In this document: one piece after another, positions 10,601-26,522 of the stretch
How positions within the stretch are numbered: the first letter of the stretch is position 1
Layout of the letters: every line of letters starts with the position of its first letter
Source: Zychaea mexicana
Taxonomy: Eukaryota; Mucoromycota; Mucoromycetes; Mucorales; Lichtheimiaceae
Reading direction: 5' to 3'
Length of the DNA: 64,000 nt
NCBI RefSeq assembly: GCF_025766255.1
Contig: NW_026516699.1
Location: forward strand, 62,001 to 126,000
Notes under the pieces: model-generated
Seen by the model: only the letters and a program-made list of their open reading frames with translations
What the model was told of the DNA's origin: nothing
Database searches by the model: none
Made by a program: the position numbers and the translations under genes

Positions 10601-13600
10601 ATGACTTTGCCGGCGCAAGAAGTGATTCGAAGCGCTAAACAAGTCTATAACCATTTAGACCTGCGTGATCGGATTCCACTGCTCGCCTGTCATGTCAAGA
10701 ATTGTCCAATCGAGGTGCAAAAAATGCAAAACCTATTTTTGACAGACAAGAGCGAATTCACCAAAGTCGTTCGTGAATTTCTGCAATGGTCTCCACCGAA
10801 AGGAACGAAAAAATCAGTTCAAGACTTGACTACTCGACTCGACGCGGCCATTGACGCATTTTGTGCCCGTAAGATTTTTGTACAAGGAATTATATGTTTT
10901 GCCAAGTACAGTGTGAAAAAAGAACAAGGCTGAAGAAATCAAATTACTTACACTGTGTCATTTCTTTCTTCTTCTTCGGTGCGCAATGTAGTGATTATTG
11001 ACGATGACACATCAACACCACCACCTGCATCTACACCACTGCCAAACAAAGCACCAACGACTACGGCAACAAAAGGCAAACGACCGGCAGATTCAGAGGC
11101 CGTAGTTGTAGCCTCAAGTGTACTTGGACGTAGTGCGAAGCGCGTTCGGTCAAGCAGCGTTGGCAGCTCAGCAAGCTCAAATGGTTCTACTGTTCTCGTA
11201 TCTCAAACGTCAAGCGTGGCCAGTACAAGCACTACTACAAGTAGCTCATCACCACTCACACCACCCTTATCCCCGTTTGAACAGAGCCAAGCGGATGCAA
11301 TGCTTGGAAAGAGCTGTAGTAGTAACAGTAGCTTTAATACTGCCACAACCAACAACAGCAAATCCAACATCCTGTACAACCCACCGCGTGGCACCAAGTG
11401 CTATGACGGCGTACCTTGGGCAGTCCAGTACGAAATCGCCAGATTCATCACCTCGTGTCACATCCAAGACCTCACATTTGAAATCCTACAACGATTCCTC
11501 GATGTTGCCAAAGCAGAACCACGCAACTTGTTTCAAAGCATGATGGAATGGCATGGACTCCGTATGGGCGCCACCACCACGAAATCCGCAGCCGTATATG
11601 GTCTTATGGAACGATGCTCGGACCATGTGTGGACGCATCTCGAAAAAAACCAGCAACAAGAAGAGCAACAGCAACAGGAGCAAATCAGCACTAGTAGCCA
11701 CAATCGAATGCTTCATTATAGTGCAGTCATCGCATTAACGAACGGCAAACCACCAGTCATCGAACTACGTCCACCCAAAGTAGCGGCATCCAATCGATTT
11801 TTCCGCAAGTACGGCGACGACCGGTTCTTGGAACTCAAGCTGGACCGAGGCACCCATCCAGCCATGATCCGCAAACACCAGGACTACTTTCTGAAACCGT
11901 TTTTGCTGATGGGTCGAACTTATCGCTTCTTGTTCATTAAGGACGACAAGGTTATTTTGTTCGCAACGGAAGGATCGGACCTGGCCGAAACAATGACGAT
12001 CCGGCAGGTGATTGACTGGCACATTCCTATTTTGGACAACTGGGACATGACCATCAGCAAGTTTTCGAGCCGCATGACGCTGGGTTACAGCAACAGTATC
12101 CCGACGCTGACGTTTGATCCGGACAAGGTGCAATACATTGACGATATTTACTCGGATGCTCTAGATGGTGATGGTAATGGTAGAGCAAGCGGTGGTGGCG
12201 ACGAAGGGTGCATGACCGATGGTTGTGGACTGATTTCAGTGTCGGCAATGCGCAAGATCATGGGCTGTGAACATTCGGATACGCTGCCGTGCGCTGTCCA
12301 GGGCCGTATTGGTGGTGCCAAGGGCATTTGGATCGTTGAGCCAGACCTGGACTTTAATTCAGGCGACTGGATCAAGATTCGAAGATCGCAGCACAAGTTC
12401 AAGACTGGCGTTTTGCAATACGACATGAAAATTGATCCGATTCATTATACATTTGACTTGGTCAAGAACTCAATATGCGTTTACCCGTCGAACTTGAATA
12501 CTCAGTTCATCCAATGCTTGTCCTCCGGTGGCGTGCCCGCATCCGTCTTTGTTGACTTGTTGCATGAATATTTGCATCGATTGACAACAGTGGTGACGGA
12601 AAATCGCAACATTCGGCTGCTACGCGACTGGATTGCCAAGACCGGATGTATCATGCGGTCACGATGGGAAATGGAGGATACGGAAAAGGACATATGGCGC
12701 GAACAGCAGTCGGTCGATTCGTCAGACGATTATCTGGAAGTCTACAGTCCTGGCGAAGATTATGGTACTTCGCTAGAGGGTCGGTTAAGCAGTAGCAACA
12801 GCAGCAGCATTAGCAGCAGCAGATCGGTCGAAAGCGATTACTGGAAAATCAATTCGTATTCTGGTTTGCCAGCGGCATTGCACGAATCAACCGTACGGTT
12901 ACTTGACTCTGGATTTGATTTATCGAATCCACACGTCGCCACCAAGGTGACACATATCTTTCGCGATGTGATGAAGTCAGTCTGTACAAAGTACAAGATT
13001 GAGGTGCAGCAATCGTGCACAGTAACGTGCATCCCTGACCCGACCGGGATTCTTGAAGAAGGAGAGGTCTTCCTGCAACTGTCTAATCGTAAAATCGACG
13101 AAAAGACAGGAATCCCGGCAGGCCTTGTGACAGGTGATGTGATTGTCACTCGCAATCCATGTGGTCTTAAAAGCGACATCCAAAAGGTCAAGGCCGTTGA
13201 TCGTCCTGAACTGAGAATATACACGGATGTCATCATATTCCCAATCAAAGGCAAACGGTCTCTTGCAAGCTATCTGGGTGGAGGTGACTATGATGGTGAT
13301 ATTGTACGTTTATATACTGTATTCTGTGATTGTTTCCTGCATCGAAAAACTAACATTTTCTTTGAAAAAAAAAACAGGTGTTTTGCTGCTGGGATCAGCG
13401 AATAGTTGAGCCATTCATAGGATCTGAGATGCCTGATGAACCAGAACAGATGAAGACAGTTTTTGAAAAGAACGAGACGCGTGTACGACAAGAGCTGATC
13501 CGACATCGTGACGAGAACGCACAAGAACAAGCACTGCAAAAACACTTTATTGCAGTGACCGTGCCGGACGGTACATTGGGACAATACGAGAACTGGCGCA

Positions 13601-14676
13601 CAGTGCTATCGGAAACAGTCGGCCTGGGCAGTTCCGATGTCATATATCTGTCACACATGTGCGCCAAGTTGGTGGATGCACCCAAACAAGGCCTTGCACT
13701 CAAACCCAGCGTATTGCGACGCGACCGCAACACCTTTGGCAAAATCCCATATCCGCAATGGTTCCAAGACAAGCGCAATCGACAGCGTGAGAAAGATTTC
13801 CGCTCCTACCAAGAAGTCAATCAAGACGTGACGCTGCGTGAGAAATCGCGTGGCACGGCTATGGACCAACTCTACGACGCACTCCTCGAAAAAACCGACG
13901 CATTCACCCGATACACGCGTAGCATGTTCGACGAACAAGATGTGAAGTACAAGGACGCGGATCTTTATGGCCCGTGGGAAAATGCCGTGGCCATGGCGCA
14001 AAAGCTCAAGGACAAACTTTTTGATCAAGACCTAGCGAAGATCAAGTATCTGATCAATGAACAGTTTGAAAACTATACACGCGATGTGAAAGAACTTGTA
14101 CTGCGCCGTCAGCGAAAGACAGACAGCAGATTCGATCCTGCAAGAGCGACAGAACCGTTCTTGAACGACTACAACCAATACAACACGCTCTTTGAACTCG
14201 AAGATTACTATTCACGCGAATTCTTGACGACACCCGAAACGGTTGCTTCCTCCATCTTGCAAGTCGACAAGCAGGTCAATGGCGAACAAATGCTGCAGGC
14301 GATCAAAGCAAGCTATGCGTATCTGCGAACGGTACAGAATGAAAAATATTCAAAGTTCTGCTACATTGTTGCGTATGATCAATTACGAAGACTTAAGGCT
14401 GATGCACGTTCCAAACAAACAAGCAAGATGAATGGATACAGCGAGCCTGTGGCGCCATACATGTACACGGCTATGAACCTCGACCGCAGCTGGATCCGAA
14501 AGATCAAGGAGTCAAAATCGGCAGCTGACTGTGGCACAGCACAGGTTCGTCTAAGCATCGATAGCCATCTGTCCGCCGTACTAGCAGAAAAAACCAAGAA
14601 TGATTTTGAGGGTCCTTCGTCAGACGGTGACGATGATGACGATGTTATTGCGCTTGGTAGCCATCACGACAAATAA
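10601..14676 (+). CDS. rdrp: RNA-dependent RNA polymerase (RNA silencing, QDE-1 type)
   Basis: Cellular RdRP that converts single-stranded RNA into double-stranded RNA to feed Dicer and amplify silencing (family knowledge). Three exons, 10601-10868, 10992-13303 and 13378-14676, join in phase to about 1292 aa, close to other fungal RdRPs. The N-terminal 90 residues are followed by a Ser/Thr-rich low-complexity stretch (residues about 95-190) and a Gln/Glu-rich insert near residue 315. The double-psi beta-barrel core shows the GDVIVTRNPC region near 13130-13160. The catalytic loop GGGDYDGDI, with the three Asp of DxDGD intact, falls exactly at the end of exon 2 (about residues 852-860) and is continued by VFCCWDQ. 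The C-terminus ends in an Asp-rich stretch. No frame damage is seen, so it is likely functional. The introns are 123 and 74 nt. Confidence 0.95.
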
Positions 14677-15829
14677 AAAACCATAACCTTTATTAACCTT
14701 GGTAGCAACTTTATAGCACTGAAAACCCCACTCCAGCCACGCATTCCCCTCGTTTTCCTTCATCCTTCGCTCAGAACACTCACTCATACCCCCTCTTATT
14801 TGTAAGATAAAAGCATGAAATACAACTTGGCTTCAAATTTTTTCGCGTTTGTGTTACAGTATGTGTTTTATTATACTGATGTGATGATGCAATTAAGGTG
14901 CGGCGCTAGGAAGGGACATGAAGAAAATTAGGTATATATCATTACATTGATTGTTACACCCAAGGATGTACAAGGACAATGATAACTATTGCGATAGATG
15001 ACGCTGCATAATCAAGGTTGAAGGCTCGAATAAAGTACCCGCAGTCGTCAGTAACAGGAAAAGCGAAATATGAAATACTCAAAAAGAGCAGCTCAATTGG
15101 CATAAATGCTAGCCAGTGTCTATAGTGCTTGCTTGATAGCTTTCGCTCTGTATATATCAGATGATAAATCAGAAAGGGTGTCGTAATAATAAAGATCCAC
15201 GCTCGACAATAAAGCTGAGACCAGTCTACAAGGAAACGGAGTCCATGTTTGATTTAGTAACACAGCACATTCTTGACGGGCAGGAAAAGCACTACTATCT
15301 TTGTGATTCAGATGCCATCATCTAGCCGTGTGTCAGAATGACGGAATGGAAAAGAGGGCTTTCTTATATGATCAGCCACTGATATGCTTGTGAAAACTTT
15401 CAAAAGGTGTTTCTCGCGGCAGCCGATGTATTTTACACTTGGCTTTTAGTGAGTATGAACACAGGGTAAGGTAGACATCATCAAACCAATTACGTAGGCC
15501 TTTTAAGCAGAAGAGTCGTGTCGCCATATATTGTTGAACGCTATGGTAAGAAACCATAATGTTACGTATATGTGTGATTAGCAGAGAATGCATTGCCACG
15601 CACAAAAGAATACAACTTTGTAGTTCTTGTCATCTTGTGGATCACACGCGATTACGACCTCTTTTAACTCCGTCAGGTGTAATATAAGGAATAAAAGGGA
15701 AGGCTAGCTGCGGATGAATGATTTTCGCGCAGGGTGTCGCGCAGTCGCGTAGGCTTCCGCAGTAGCGCGTGGAAACTCATGGAAGCTTTTTTCAAACGGC
15801 GTTGCAATGCTGTGACGTGCAAAAAAAGG
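14677..15829. other. Gene-free stretch
   Basis: RdRP 3' flank, then about 1 kb without a supported ORF. The right end is the upstream region of the U4 snRNA gene. Confidence 0.5.
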
Positions 15830-15837
15830 TATAAATA
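15830..15837 (+). promoter_or_regulatory. TATA box of the U4 snRNA gene
   Basis: TATAAATA sits 34-41 bases upstream of the predicted RNA 5' end at 15871, after a run of A residues. Spacing fits a core promoter. Confidence 0.55.
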
Positions 15838-15870
15838 CAGGTGCTCCCCAGGGCCCAAATTTGTTTCCTT

Positions 15871-16014
15871 ATCTTTGTGCAAGGGCAAAACCACGCAAGT
15901 GAGGTCTTACCGATGCTGGTTTATTGCTGGTTGAAAACTATAACCAATAACCCGTCTGTAGTACTCCTTCGGGAGTGCTACGGCAATTTTTCCGCAGCCA
16001 ACTTAGTTGGCTCT
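15871..16014 (+). ncRNA. U4 spliceosomal small nuclear RNA
   Basis: U4 chaperones U6 in the U4/U6.U5 tri-snRNP and is released on spliceosome activation. The sequence shows all U4 landmarks in order over about 144 nt, the usual length. The 5' end ATCTTTGTGCA is the U6-pairing stem II strand. A 5' stem-loop follows with the Snu13/15.5K k-turn (AGTGAGG, pentaloop TCTTA, CCGA) at about 15894-15915. TTGCTGGTTGAAA is the stem I strand and is almost the same as I recall for yeast U4. The central hairpin is a 10-bp stem (one G-T pair) closed by a TTCG tetraloop at 15958-15981. The Sm-type site is GGCAATTTTT at 15982-15991, and the terminal hairpin is AGCCAAC/GTTGGCT (15996-16012). A TATA box lies 34-41 bases upstream. 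It lies between RdRP and TAF7, both on separate transcripts. A covariance-model search would settle it. Confidence 0.88.
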
Positions 16015-16274
16015 CAATTATTTAAAAAAAGAAAATGATAATAAAAAATAATTCAACGTTGCGGAAAAGTAATTTTCTGCAGTGCTGTATTTCCACACTG
16101 AAAACTAGGTGCACTGTGTAGTATCCGTGTGTATGTGCATGCGGTCCATATACTTACTCTGGGCACTCTAGGCTATTGTCATTGTCACTTTTAACTGCTT
16201 TCTTTACGTATAAACAAGTTCTTTTTTTTTTCGTAAAGTATCAATAAAACACTCTTGACTTTTATTATGGTTGT

Positions 16275-17971
16275 TTATTGCTGCTGTTTGCTGATTTCCT
16301 TGTTCATCTCTGCCAAGTATGCTTCCTTCAATGCAAGCTCCTTCTTGAGTTTCTCCAAGTCATCCTCAAATCGTTTCTATACGTACAAAAAAGTGTGTTT
16401 AGTCAGTTTACTTTTTCCCATCAGGACTGTCCACCTCTTTTTCTTTACCTTTAACATTGCATTTGGTGCTGTCTTTAGATTGTCGCTCTTGCGTTGAATA
16501 GCTTGTTTGATTTCTGCAATCTCTTGTCGTTTTTGTTCTATTGTTTCATAGCGTCGTTAGTTATATACTCCTTTTCCTTTTTCTGTTGCTGCTATTGTTA
16601 TGCTGCTGTGAAAAACTGCTGCGGCTTGCACCAATCAGGGGCAGGAGGACAAGCAGGAACAAAAAGAAGAACGCTTACCAATCTCACCAGTATCACCTCG
16701 TTCGTCTTCGTCTTCCTCTTCATCACTGTCTTCATCCTCTTCGTCCTCATCTTCATTATCCTCATCCTCTCGATCATCTTCGTCGAGTTCTTCCAAATCA
16801 CGGTCAATAGCTGCAGCCAGATCGTCGTCGCTTTCGCTCTCTGGTGGCTCGCTCATATCAATATCAAGAGTTCCGCCATCCGATTCATTCTCCATTTCCA
16901 GTTCTCGATTATCAAACACCTCTGTTGTTTAAGATATAGCAAGTGGTTTATGTCCATCAGGTATCTATCATGCATGTGGCCAGACCGTTCAAATAATAAA
17001 AAAAAGAGGAAGAGGCACTGACCATATTGCACATCTTCTGCTTGTGCGTCTACTTCTAATAACCGTTCGACTTCTTGTTCAACTTCTTCGATCGCACGTT
17101 TAGAAAGCTTCTTGCGGAATCTTCGTCGTCGTACATACTTTAATGGTGGTGTCAGGCCGTGTTGAAACATATAGGGATCGCTACTGCTAACACGGCTATT
17201 TGCTTCTTCTGATGGAGTAGTTCCATCATCGACTAAGAGCATCTGTTTGATATTTACTGTCGATGTTAATAATACAGCACACGCATGCACGCACATCTGT
17301 AACAGTTCACGCCAGCAATACTTGCCTGTGATATATCGGCGATCTTGTAAAATTGCTTCTTATCAAAGGTTTTTTGCGATTCAATGATCGTAGGCAAATC
17401 CATCAACGTCGTATCATACTTTCGCCCGCCAATCCAAAAGTATCCTCGTCTACTATCTAGCAGGATTTTCTAACTGGTTAAACCAAAGAAGGGTTTCTGC
17501 TGCTTGTTGCATCGGAAGAGTATGTGTGTGCGTGTGTATATACTATACAACCTCAATACCTTTCATTGTAAGTTTCACGTCGTCCGGCACTTCTCGCTTT
17601 CGTACACTTTCTCGTAACCGCTCACAGGTTTCGCCTTGCGGTAATCGTAAAATCAAATGTTCTTCGATTGCTGCTTCTGGCTCGTCTTCATCTTCGGATC
17701 CGCTCATGGTTGATTGATGGCCACTACCACCACTACCACTGCCCGATGCAACGGCTACTGCTGCTGCTGCTGCTCTTCCAGTCGTCGTCGCCACTCCACT
17801 ATTGTCTCTTGTTGTCAATTTGATCTTTATAGGCTTGTCTTTTGCGGCATTTTTCCGTGATCGTTTGCCTTTTTGCTTTGCTGGCTTCTCTGATTTTTCA
17901 GGTTTGTCGGTGGGTGTTCCTGCTACTATTGTCGCTGATGCTGTTGGCGTTGTTGATGCTGCTGATTCCAT
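16275..17971 (-). CDS. TAF7: TFIID subunit TAF7
   Basis: Subunit of the general transcription factor TFIID that binds TAF1 and restrains its activity until initiation (family knowledge). Six exons join in phase: 17971-17560, 17456-17326, 17242-17023, 16921-16679, 16537-16449 and 16376-16275, about 398 aa. A Lys/Ala/Gly-rich N-terminus precedes the TAFII55 domain, seen as [56 protein letters not shown] and HGLTPPLKYVRRRRFRK across exons 1-3. Exon 4 is an extreme Asp/Glu tract, and exons 5-6 form a C-terminal coiled coil, as in other TAF7 proteins. Intron 2 (17325-17243) needs a GC donor (CAG|GCAAGT). The conserved ISQ-MLLV junction and phase 0 support this non-canonical site. It diverges from CENP-K across 160 bp. 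Confidence 0.93.
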
Positions 17972-18131
17972 TATTGAGTATGTTGTGCTGGTATATTGAG
18001 TATGTAAATTATGACGAAAAAGAAGGAGCGGGTTCCCCGAAAAAATAAAATAAAAAGATAGTTATCAAACGCGCAAGAAATTATCTATTTCTCCTTGTAT
18101 ATCTTTCTTGTACATAAAAGAAAACTTTAAA
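17972..18131. promoter_or_regulatory. Shared divergent promoter of TAF7 and CENP-K
   Basis: Only 160 bp separate the two start codons, so the promoters must overlap. No single motif stands out beyond A-rich and TATA-like stretches. Confidence 0.5.
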
Positions 18132-19611
18132 ATGTGGATCGAAGAGAAACTTAAGGAAATTATTGCACAGGCAGCTCGCGATTTCGATCAAATCATTGCT
18201 GAGGAACGTAAAATTGAGAGTTCAGAAGACGGTACAGCACGTGGAAGCCATCTCGACCAGATTCTTTTTGATCAAAAGAATGAACGCGAGCAACTTTGGG
18301 CCAGACTTCATGAGGTTTGTTCCTGCGCTTGTTCTGTTTTCTCCTTTGTAGAGGAAGGTCCAGCTGCGAGTGGCCTTCTTTTCTCTCTTTACATGTTATG
18401 CGTGTTTGACTCTAATAACAGTTCCCTGTGTATATATAGCTCGAGGATACATTTGCCACAAGCGGATCAAGGAAGCTGTTTGTGTTAAAAGTTGGAGCGC
18501 AAGTAAAGGTACGCTTTCCACGGGTTAAAATGGTTGCAATTTTAAGATCCAGTGGATGTCTTGGCTGATACATGGGCATCATACACATATATATAGTACC
18601 TATCCACACTCAAAGTCGAACAACAAGAACTCGGTAAAGATTTGAAGGAACAGATAGAATGTAAGTTAGAGAGAGACATACATTTAGTGCTCGTGGCATT
18701 ATTTCGAGCCATCAGTAACAAAAGTGGCACTGGACCTTACTATGTAGCTGTCAGGGAAATTCGACGACCTAAAGACGAAACCGTGAATGAGCTACAATTC
18801 AAAGAAAGGTTACATTCGACAGTGGAGCAGTTACACGAAGCCCTCAAAACGGTTGACCAAGAATTGACAGATACAACGGAAGCTTTACGACGCGAACAGA
18901 CTGTCTTATCAGAATGCCAACAAATTACCGAGGTACTACAGCAACGAGTAGAAGAGGCACGACAGCCAGAAGCTATGCAGCGTGCATCAATGTAAGTAAT
19001 CCCTCTTCCCCACCATCTAAACCGACCATTCAACCACGCATTTAAGGGGATACATCAGCTAATGGCAGCAAACTAATTCTTCTCTATTATCATTGTATCA
19101 AACAGAGAAGCACATGAAACATTGAATCGGTTAAGAGATAAGCACCGAACGATTATGGGTGAATTGATCAACTTTGTAAACGAGCACTTCCCCCCTCATC
19201 CGGTTGATGTAAGCGCGTTTTGTTATTTCTGTTTAGTCAGCTAATAAGTTACTTATGCCCGTAAGTACTGTTATACATGTTATACATGGCAATTAATCTG
19301 TAATTTGTGGATAGGGCGCTCCGGAAATGATAGATGAAGGTGACGAAGTTGATACTTGCGAGTTAGCATTCTTATTGGAAGTAAGTGCGATATTGCATAT
19401 AATGCATTTGACGACTACAAGGGGGCTGACCTCCTCCATATTTTCATAGGACCTGATGAACTTGGCGGTTCTGAAACCGCATGATCCGTATTTGACACTC
19501 ATTGAAGGTACTTACTGGTCACCCTATATCGAAACCATCATCAAGGCAGGCATTGCAGTGCGAGATCCGGAAAATTCTTCCAGAATACGTCTAGTCGACT
19601 TTCGCGTATAA
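18132..19611 (+). CDS. Kinetochore protein CENP-K (Sim4/CCAN)
   Basis: Inner-kinetochore protein that pairs with CENP-H in the constitutive centromere network (family knowledge). Start MWIEEKLKE at 18132 (AAAATG context). Exon 1 ends at 18314 (LWARLHE) and exon 2 starts at 18440 (LEDTFATSGS). Further exons lie around 18601-18659, 18752-18992, 19107-19209, 19316-19380 and 19450-19611. The middle is a long coiled coil (ELQFKERLHSTVEQLHEALK onward). The C-terminal exon carries the family hallmark, with DPYLTLIEGTYWSPYIETIIKAG followed by DPENSSRIRLVDF near the end, matching the PPYIELLLRNGIA..HPEDPSRIRLE pattern of vertebrate CENP-K. Exact junctions between exons 2 and 4 are my best guess. Identity rests on the C-terminus and the coiled-coil layout. 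Confidence 0.82.
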
Positions 19612-19848
19612 GCTATCGTACCTATGTTTTTTTCGCTCCTTGGCAACACCTCTCCTCTCTCTCCCAAACATATACACAGTAGCATAATATACGAACACAG
19701 CTCCGCATTATCATCTTTCTACTTAAAACGCTGAACCCTCCCCCACCCCTTTCCTTTTTTTTCCTGCAAAAAAAACCCTAAAAACGACCCTTACGTACTC
19801 TCCCTCTCTCTCTTCTCTCCTCTCTCCATTACAGCGATAAACAACAGA

Positions 19849-23152
<3,304 letters not shown>

Positions 23153-24320
23153 AACAATCATTCTGTAGCCCACGCATCCTGCCCTTGTTATCCGCATCCT
23201 CGTCCACTCATATACTTGTATAGCTTCCCCCTCCCCTTCTTCTTCTTTCTCCTCAGGAACGACAAAAATAAACACGACAGTTACACTTCACGCCACTCTC
23301 TCTACTTATACTTTAAAACTAGCAAGAAAGCTAAGACCCACAAAATTTCAATGCAAATTTCGTTCGTTCCAAAGGTCTATAGCATAAGCAGAAAGGAGGA
23401 TTGACTGCAAGATAGTAGAAGATGTATCGCTACATCATAGTGCATGGGGTGTTCAAGTAGTCATCATTCTAATGCATGATTAGCTGTTTAGCTGATATGC
23501 GGCTACCAGTATAAAATTGCAGCTATGACGTTTTCTATACCAAAATATAAGAGTATCCCAAAGATGACATATTTATGCATAGCCACGAACGAACCACAAA
23601 TGTATCTAATTTTTATCAACTACACAAACAGGTCCTCACAAGAAATATGTATGCTTCACTTTGTTATTACAACATCACTTTACATACTGTATGATACACA
23701 CATACATACATATACGGATCGACAAAACAAACAGGTGCATAATGGTATGCTAGCATCAACGCTAGCCTATTATGCTTCCTTTTATTACTGCTGCTGTGCC
23801 GACATGAATTGTGAGTATCTCACCAAAGAGACCAATTCGCTCGCCGTGTCGTAAATGCAATGGGGGAAAAAGCGCAAATATATCTAAAGAAAGAACAAGG
23901 TATGCTATTTTGTGCTGGTTATGCAATATAAAAGCACATGAAGAAGAAGAATAGGGGACTCATCAATAATGCTAGTGTATATTATCTAAAAAATTGCCAG
24001 GCACTTTTAATATGTTATTTAGAACTTGGTCAGTTAGAAGTTAGACAAGTAGAGCCGCTTCTATTGTTCCGCCATAGTTGTGTTGTGTTGTGTCTGTCTG
24101 CATGACAATAACCAAAACGGAACGAAAGAGCATCGGGATTTTAACAAGGTTTACTGTTAAACAGCAGCAGAGCCTTTCAGATCCGCCACAGCTTTCTTCT
24201 TTTCTCTTGTTCCTTTACACACACTCTCTCTCTTTCTCTCTTTTCCTCTCGCTTTATCTTAGCTGCTATAAACACAACACTGTTTCCCTTCTAACCGACA
24301 CTTACTCGTTGTTCACTTAA
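23153..24320. other. Gene-free stretch
   Basis: Cullin 3' flank and the promoter region of the isopeptidase gene. A CT-rich tract at about 24215-24260 likely marks the latter's core promoter. No supported ORF on either strand. Confidence 0.5.
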
Positions 24321-26189
24321 ATGTTTGAAGCAGTCTGTAATGGTTTTTGGAAATCGCGTTATAATTCCCAGAATGCCGATAAACTGAGAGGTAAAGTCAC
24401 CACACCACTATTTAAACTAAACTTTTCCGTTCGATAATCTTGTCCACCGAGTCCTAATTACTTTCTCAATTTTGTTTAACCCATTTTAGTCTTCGTCAAC
24501 GTATACGACATGGTAAAGTAACCATAGGATGTTTTTAAAAAACCGTTTTGTTTTTATTTTTGGAGAAGATAACTAGAAAGTTGACGCAGAAGAGGAGGAT
24601 GGGTTTGGGAAACAAGGATTAACGAAAGGTTTGTTTGAACAATAGCTTGAACCGAGTGTATTAACGAACGTTGGCTACGCATTGGGTGTTGGTAAGCAGT
24701 AGTAATAAACCTGGTTGGATTTAAGATAGCGAACGTTTTTCTCGACCGCTAGTGCTAGGATTGGCGAATGCAAGAGAGAACCTTCTGATGGGGCTGAAGG
24801 CTGCTGCTGCTGCGTGTGTGTGAGTGTGACGCACTAGTAACAATTAATATTTCATAAAAAAGGGATCTACCATTCAGGCATTGAAGTGGGTGGTCGCGAA
24901 TATTGTTTTGGAGGTCACGAGTATGATAACCTGACAGGTGTATTCGCCGTTGAACCTAAAATTGGCCCTCCAGGGGTTCTGTTCAAGTAGGCCTTTTTCT
25001 ATATCTCGTCTAATTTCTTGTAAGAGTGTAAGTCAATAGCAACTAATAAGGGTGATAAAAATCAGACAATCAATTGCAATGGGTTATACAGATCTATCAG
25101 AAAGCGAAGTAGGTCAGATATTGCAGACTATTTCACACGAATTTGGTGGTACAACGTACAATCTCTTGACCAGGTAATAATTAAAATTACCATTATTCGA
25201 CAAATATGAACAGTATAAATTAACCCTGTATGCTTTATTATGTAATACTATTAGAAACTGTAATCATTTTACGGACGAATTGTGTAAACGACTAACGGGA
25301 AAAACACCTCCCGGATGGATCAATCGAGCTGCTAAGCTAGGCACCATGTTCCCTTGTGTTATACCGGACGAGTGGATCGAGCCACCAGAATTTGAAACAG
25401 AAAGTAAGTAGCAAAACAACAATTTGCATTAAGTCAGATGAGGAAAGGTATAAAAGGGTGAGCTTTTATATAAGTGTGTTCCTTTAAAACTGAATGCGTT
25501 AGCTACTAGCTACGGTGCAATCGCCGACGTCTCTCGGCAGTAGCCAGCCAGTTTCACCGGCCATGTCCTATAGTTCTCGCACACCATTAAAAGGCAGACG
25601 AACGAGCAACAGTACGCGGCAACATCAACGTGATAATACCTTTAATTCCATCGCATCCACGACAACAACCACTACCACCAGCAGACCTATCAGTCCATCG
25701 TCGTCGTCATCCAACAACAACAACAACCATTACACAGGTGGACGACACCAACATCATCCACATCCAAGTCAATCCAGTCCCACTTCACGCCAATCTTCAA
25801 CATCTTTCGAGTTCCGCCATCCATACCACTATCACCACAATAACCATCGACGAAGTTCTGTACCAGTGACACCTACGCGTCGACCCTCGGGCGATAGTGT
25901 TGTTGTAGCGTATCCAAGTTCACCTTTGGCAGATGATGAATACAATATCGATAATCCGGTCAAGGAGCCCGACAGCTGTCGTCCAGAAGTGATGCGATCT
26001 GCAACACAGCTATCAATCAGTGCGTCTTTACAGGAATTAGATCGATCTACGAGCAGAGGCCCGAGCTCGCCTGCTGACGATCATCCTGCTACTACTATTA
26101 CTGCTATTAGTCCCACCAATGCTACTGCTGCCACCGCTACTCCTACTACTACCACCACCACCACCACCACTACTACTACTATTTCTTAA
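24321..26189 (+). CDS. DeSI/PPPDE-type deSUMOylating isopeptidase with disordered tail
   Basis: PPPDE-fold cysteine peptidase related to human DESI2, thought to remove SUMO or ubiquitin-like tags or to deacylate (family knowledge). Exons start at 24321, 24490, 24646, 24863 and about 25067, 25255 and 25505; all junctions are in phase. The fold reads VFVNVYDM, then GYALGVGIYHSGIEVGGREYCFGGHEY, then NLLTRNCNHFTDELC. The catalytic pair is the His of YHSGIE and the Cys of NCNHF. Both are present. The domain ends with PPGWINRAAKLG. The last exon (225 codons) is not family-typical: it is a Ser/Thr/Pro/His-rich disordered tail ending in a run of 13 Thr codons, so the protein is roughly twice the usual DESI2 length. 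The extension may be a localisation or interaction tail. Confidence 0.9.
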
Positions 26190-26458
26190 TAGATTTGTTT
26201 ATTAACAATGAAGGAACGCTGGAAAACTGGTCCTTCCAGTTCTCTTTTTATTACTATTCTATCTTTTTACACGCATAATTATTCACCCATATATCCATAC
26301 CAGTATTGTATACTCCCTTCCCACAAAAAATACTTGTTATTCTTCTTTTGCTTATATTGTTTTATTTTTCTAGTGGTATTATATATTGTTTAGATCTGTC
26401 TTTTCTTTTTTCTTCTATTCTGGTAGATACAAGGCTTATTGTTTAAAAATTCATTCTG

Positions 26459-26482
26459 TTATATATATATATATATATATAT
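26459..26482. repeat. (TA)n microsatellite
   Basis: About twelve TA units in the 333-bp convergent space between the isopeptidase and citrate-carrier genes. It may be length-variable. Confidence 0.9.
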
Positions 26483-26522
26483 TATATACCATTACATAAT
26501 ATACATATAGATATGAATATAC

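Noticed and set aside
16494..17021. Hydrophobic plus-strand ORF resembling a membrane protein
   Set aside because: It is the complement of the acidic Asp/Glu tract and introns of TAF7.
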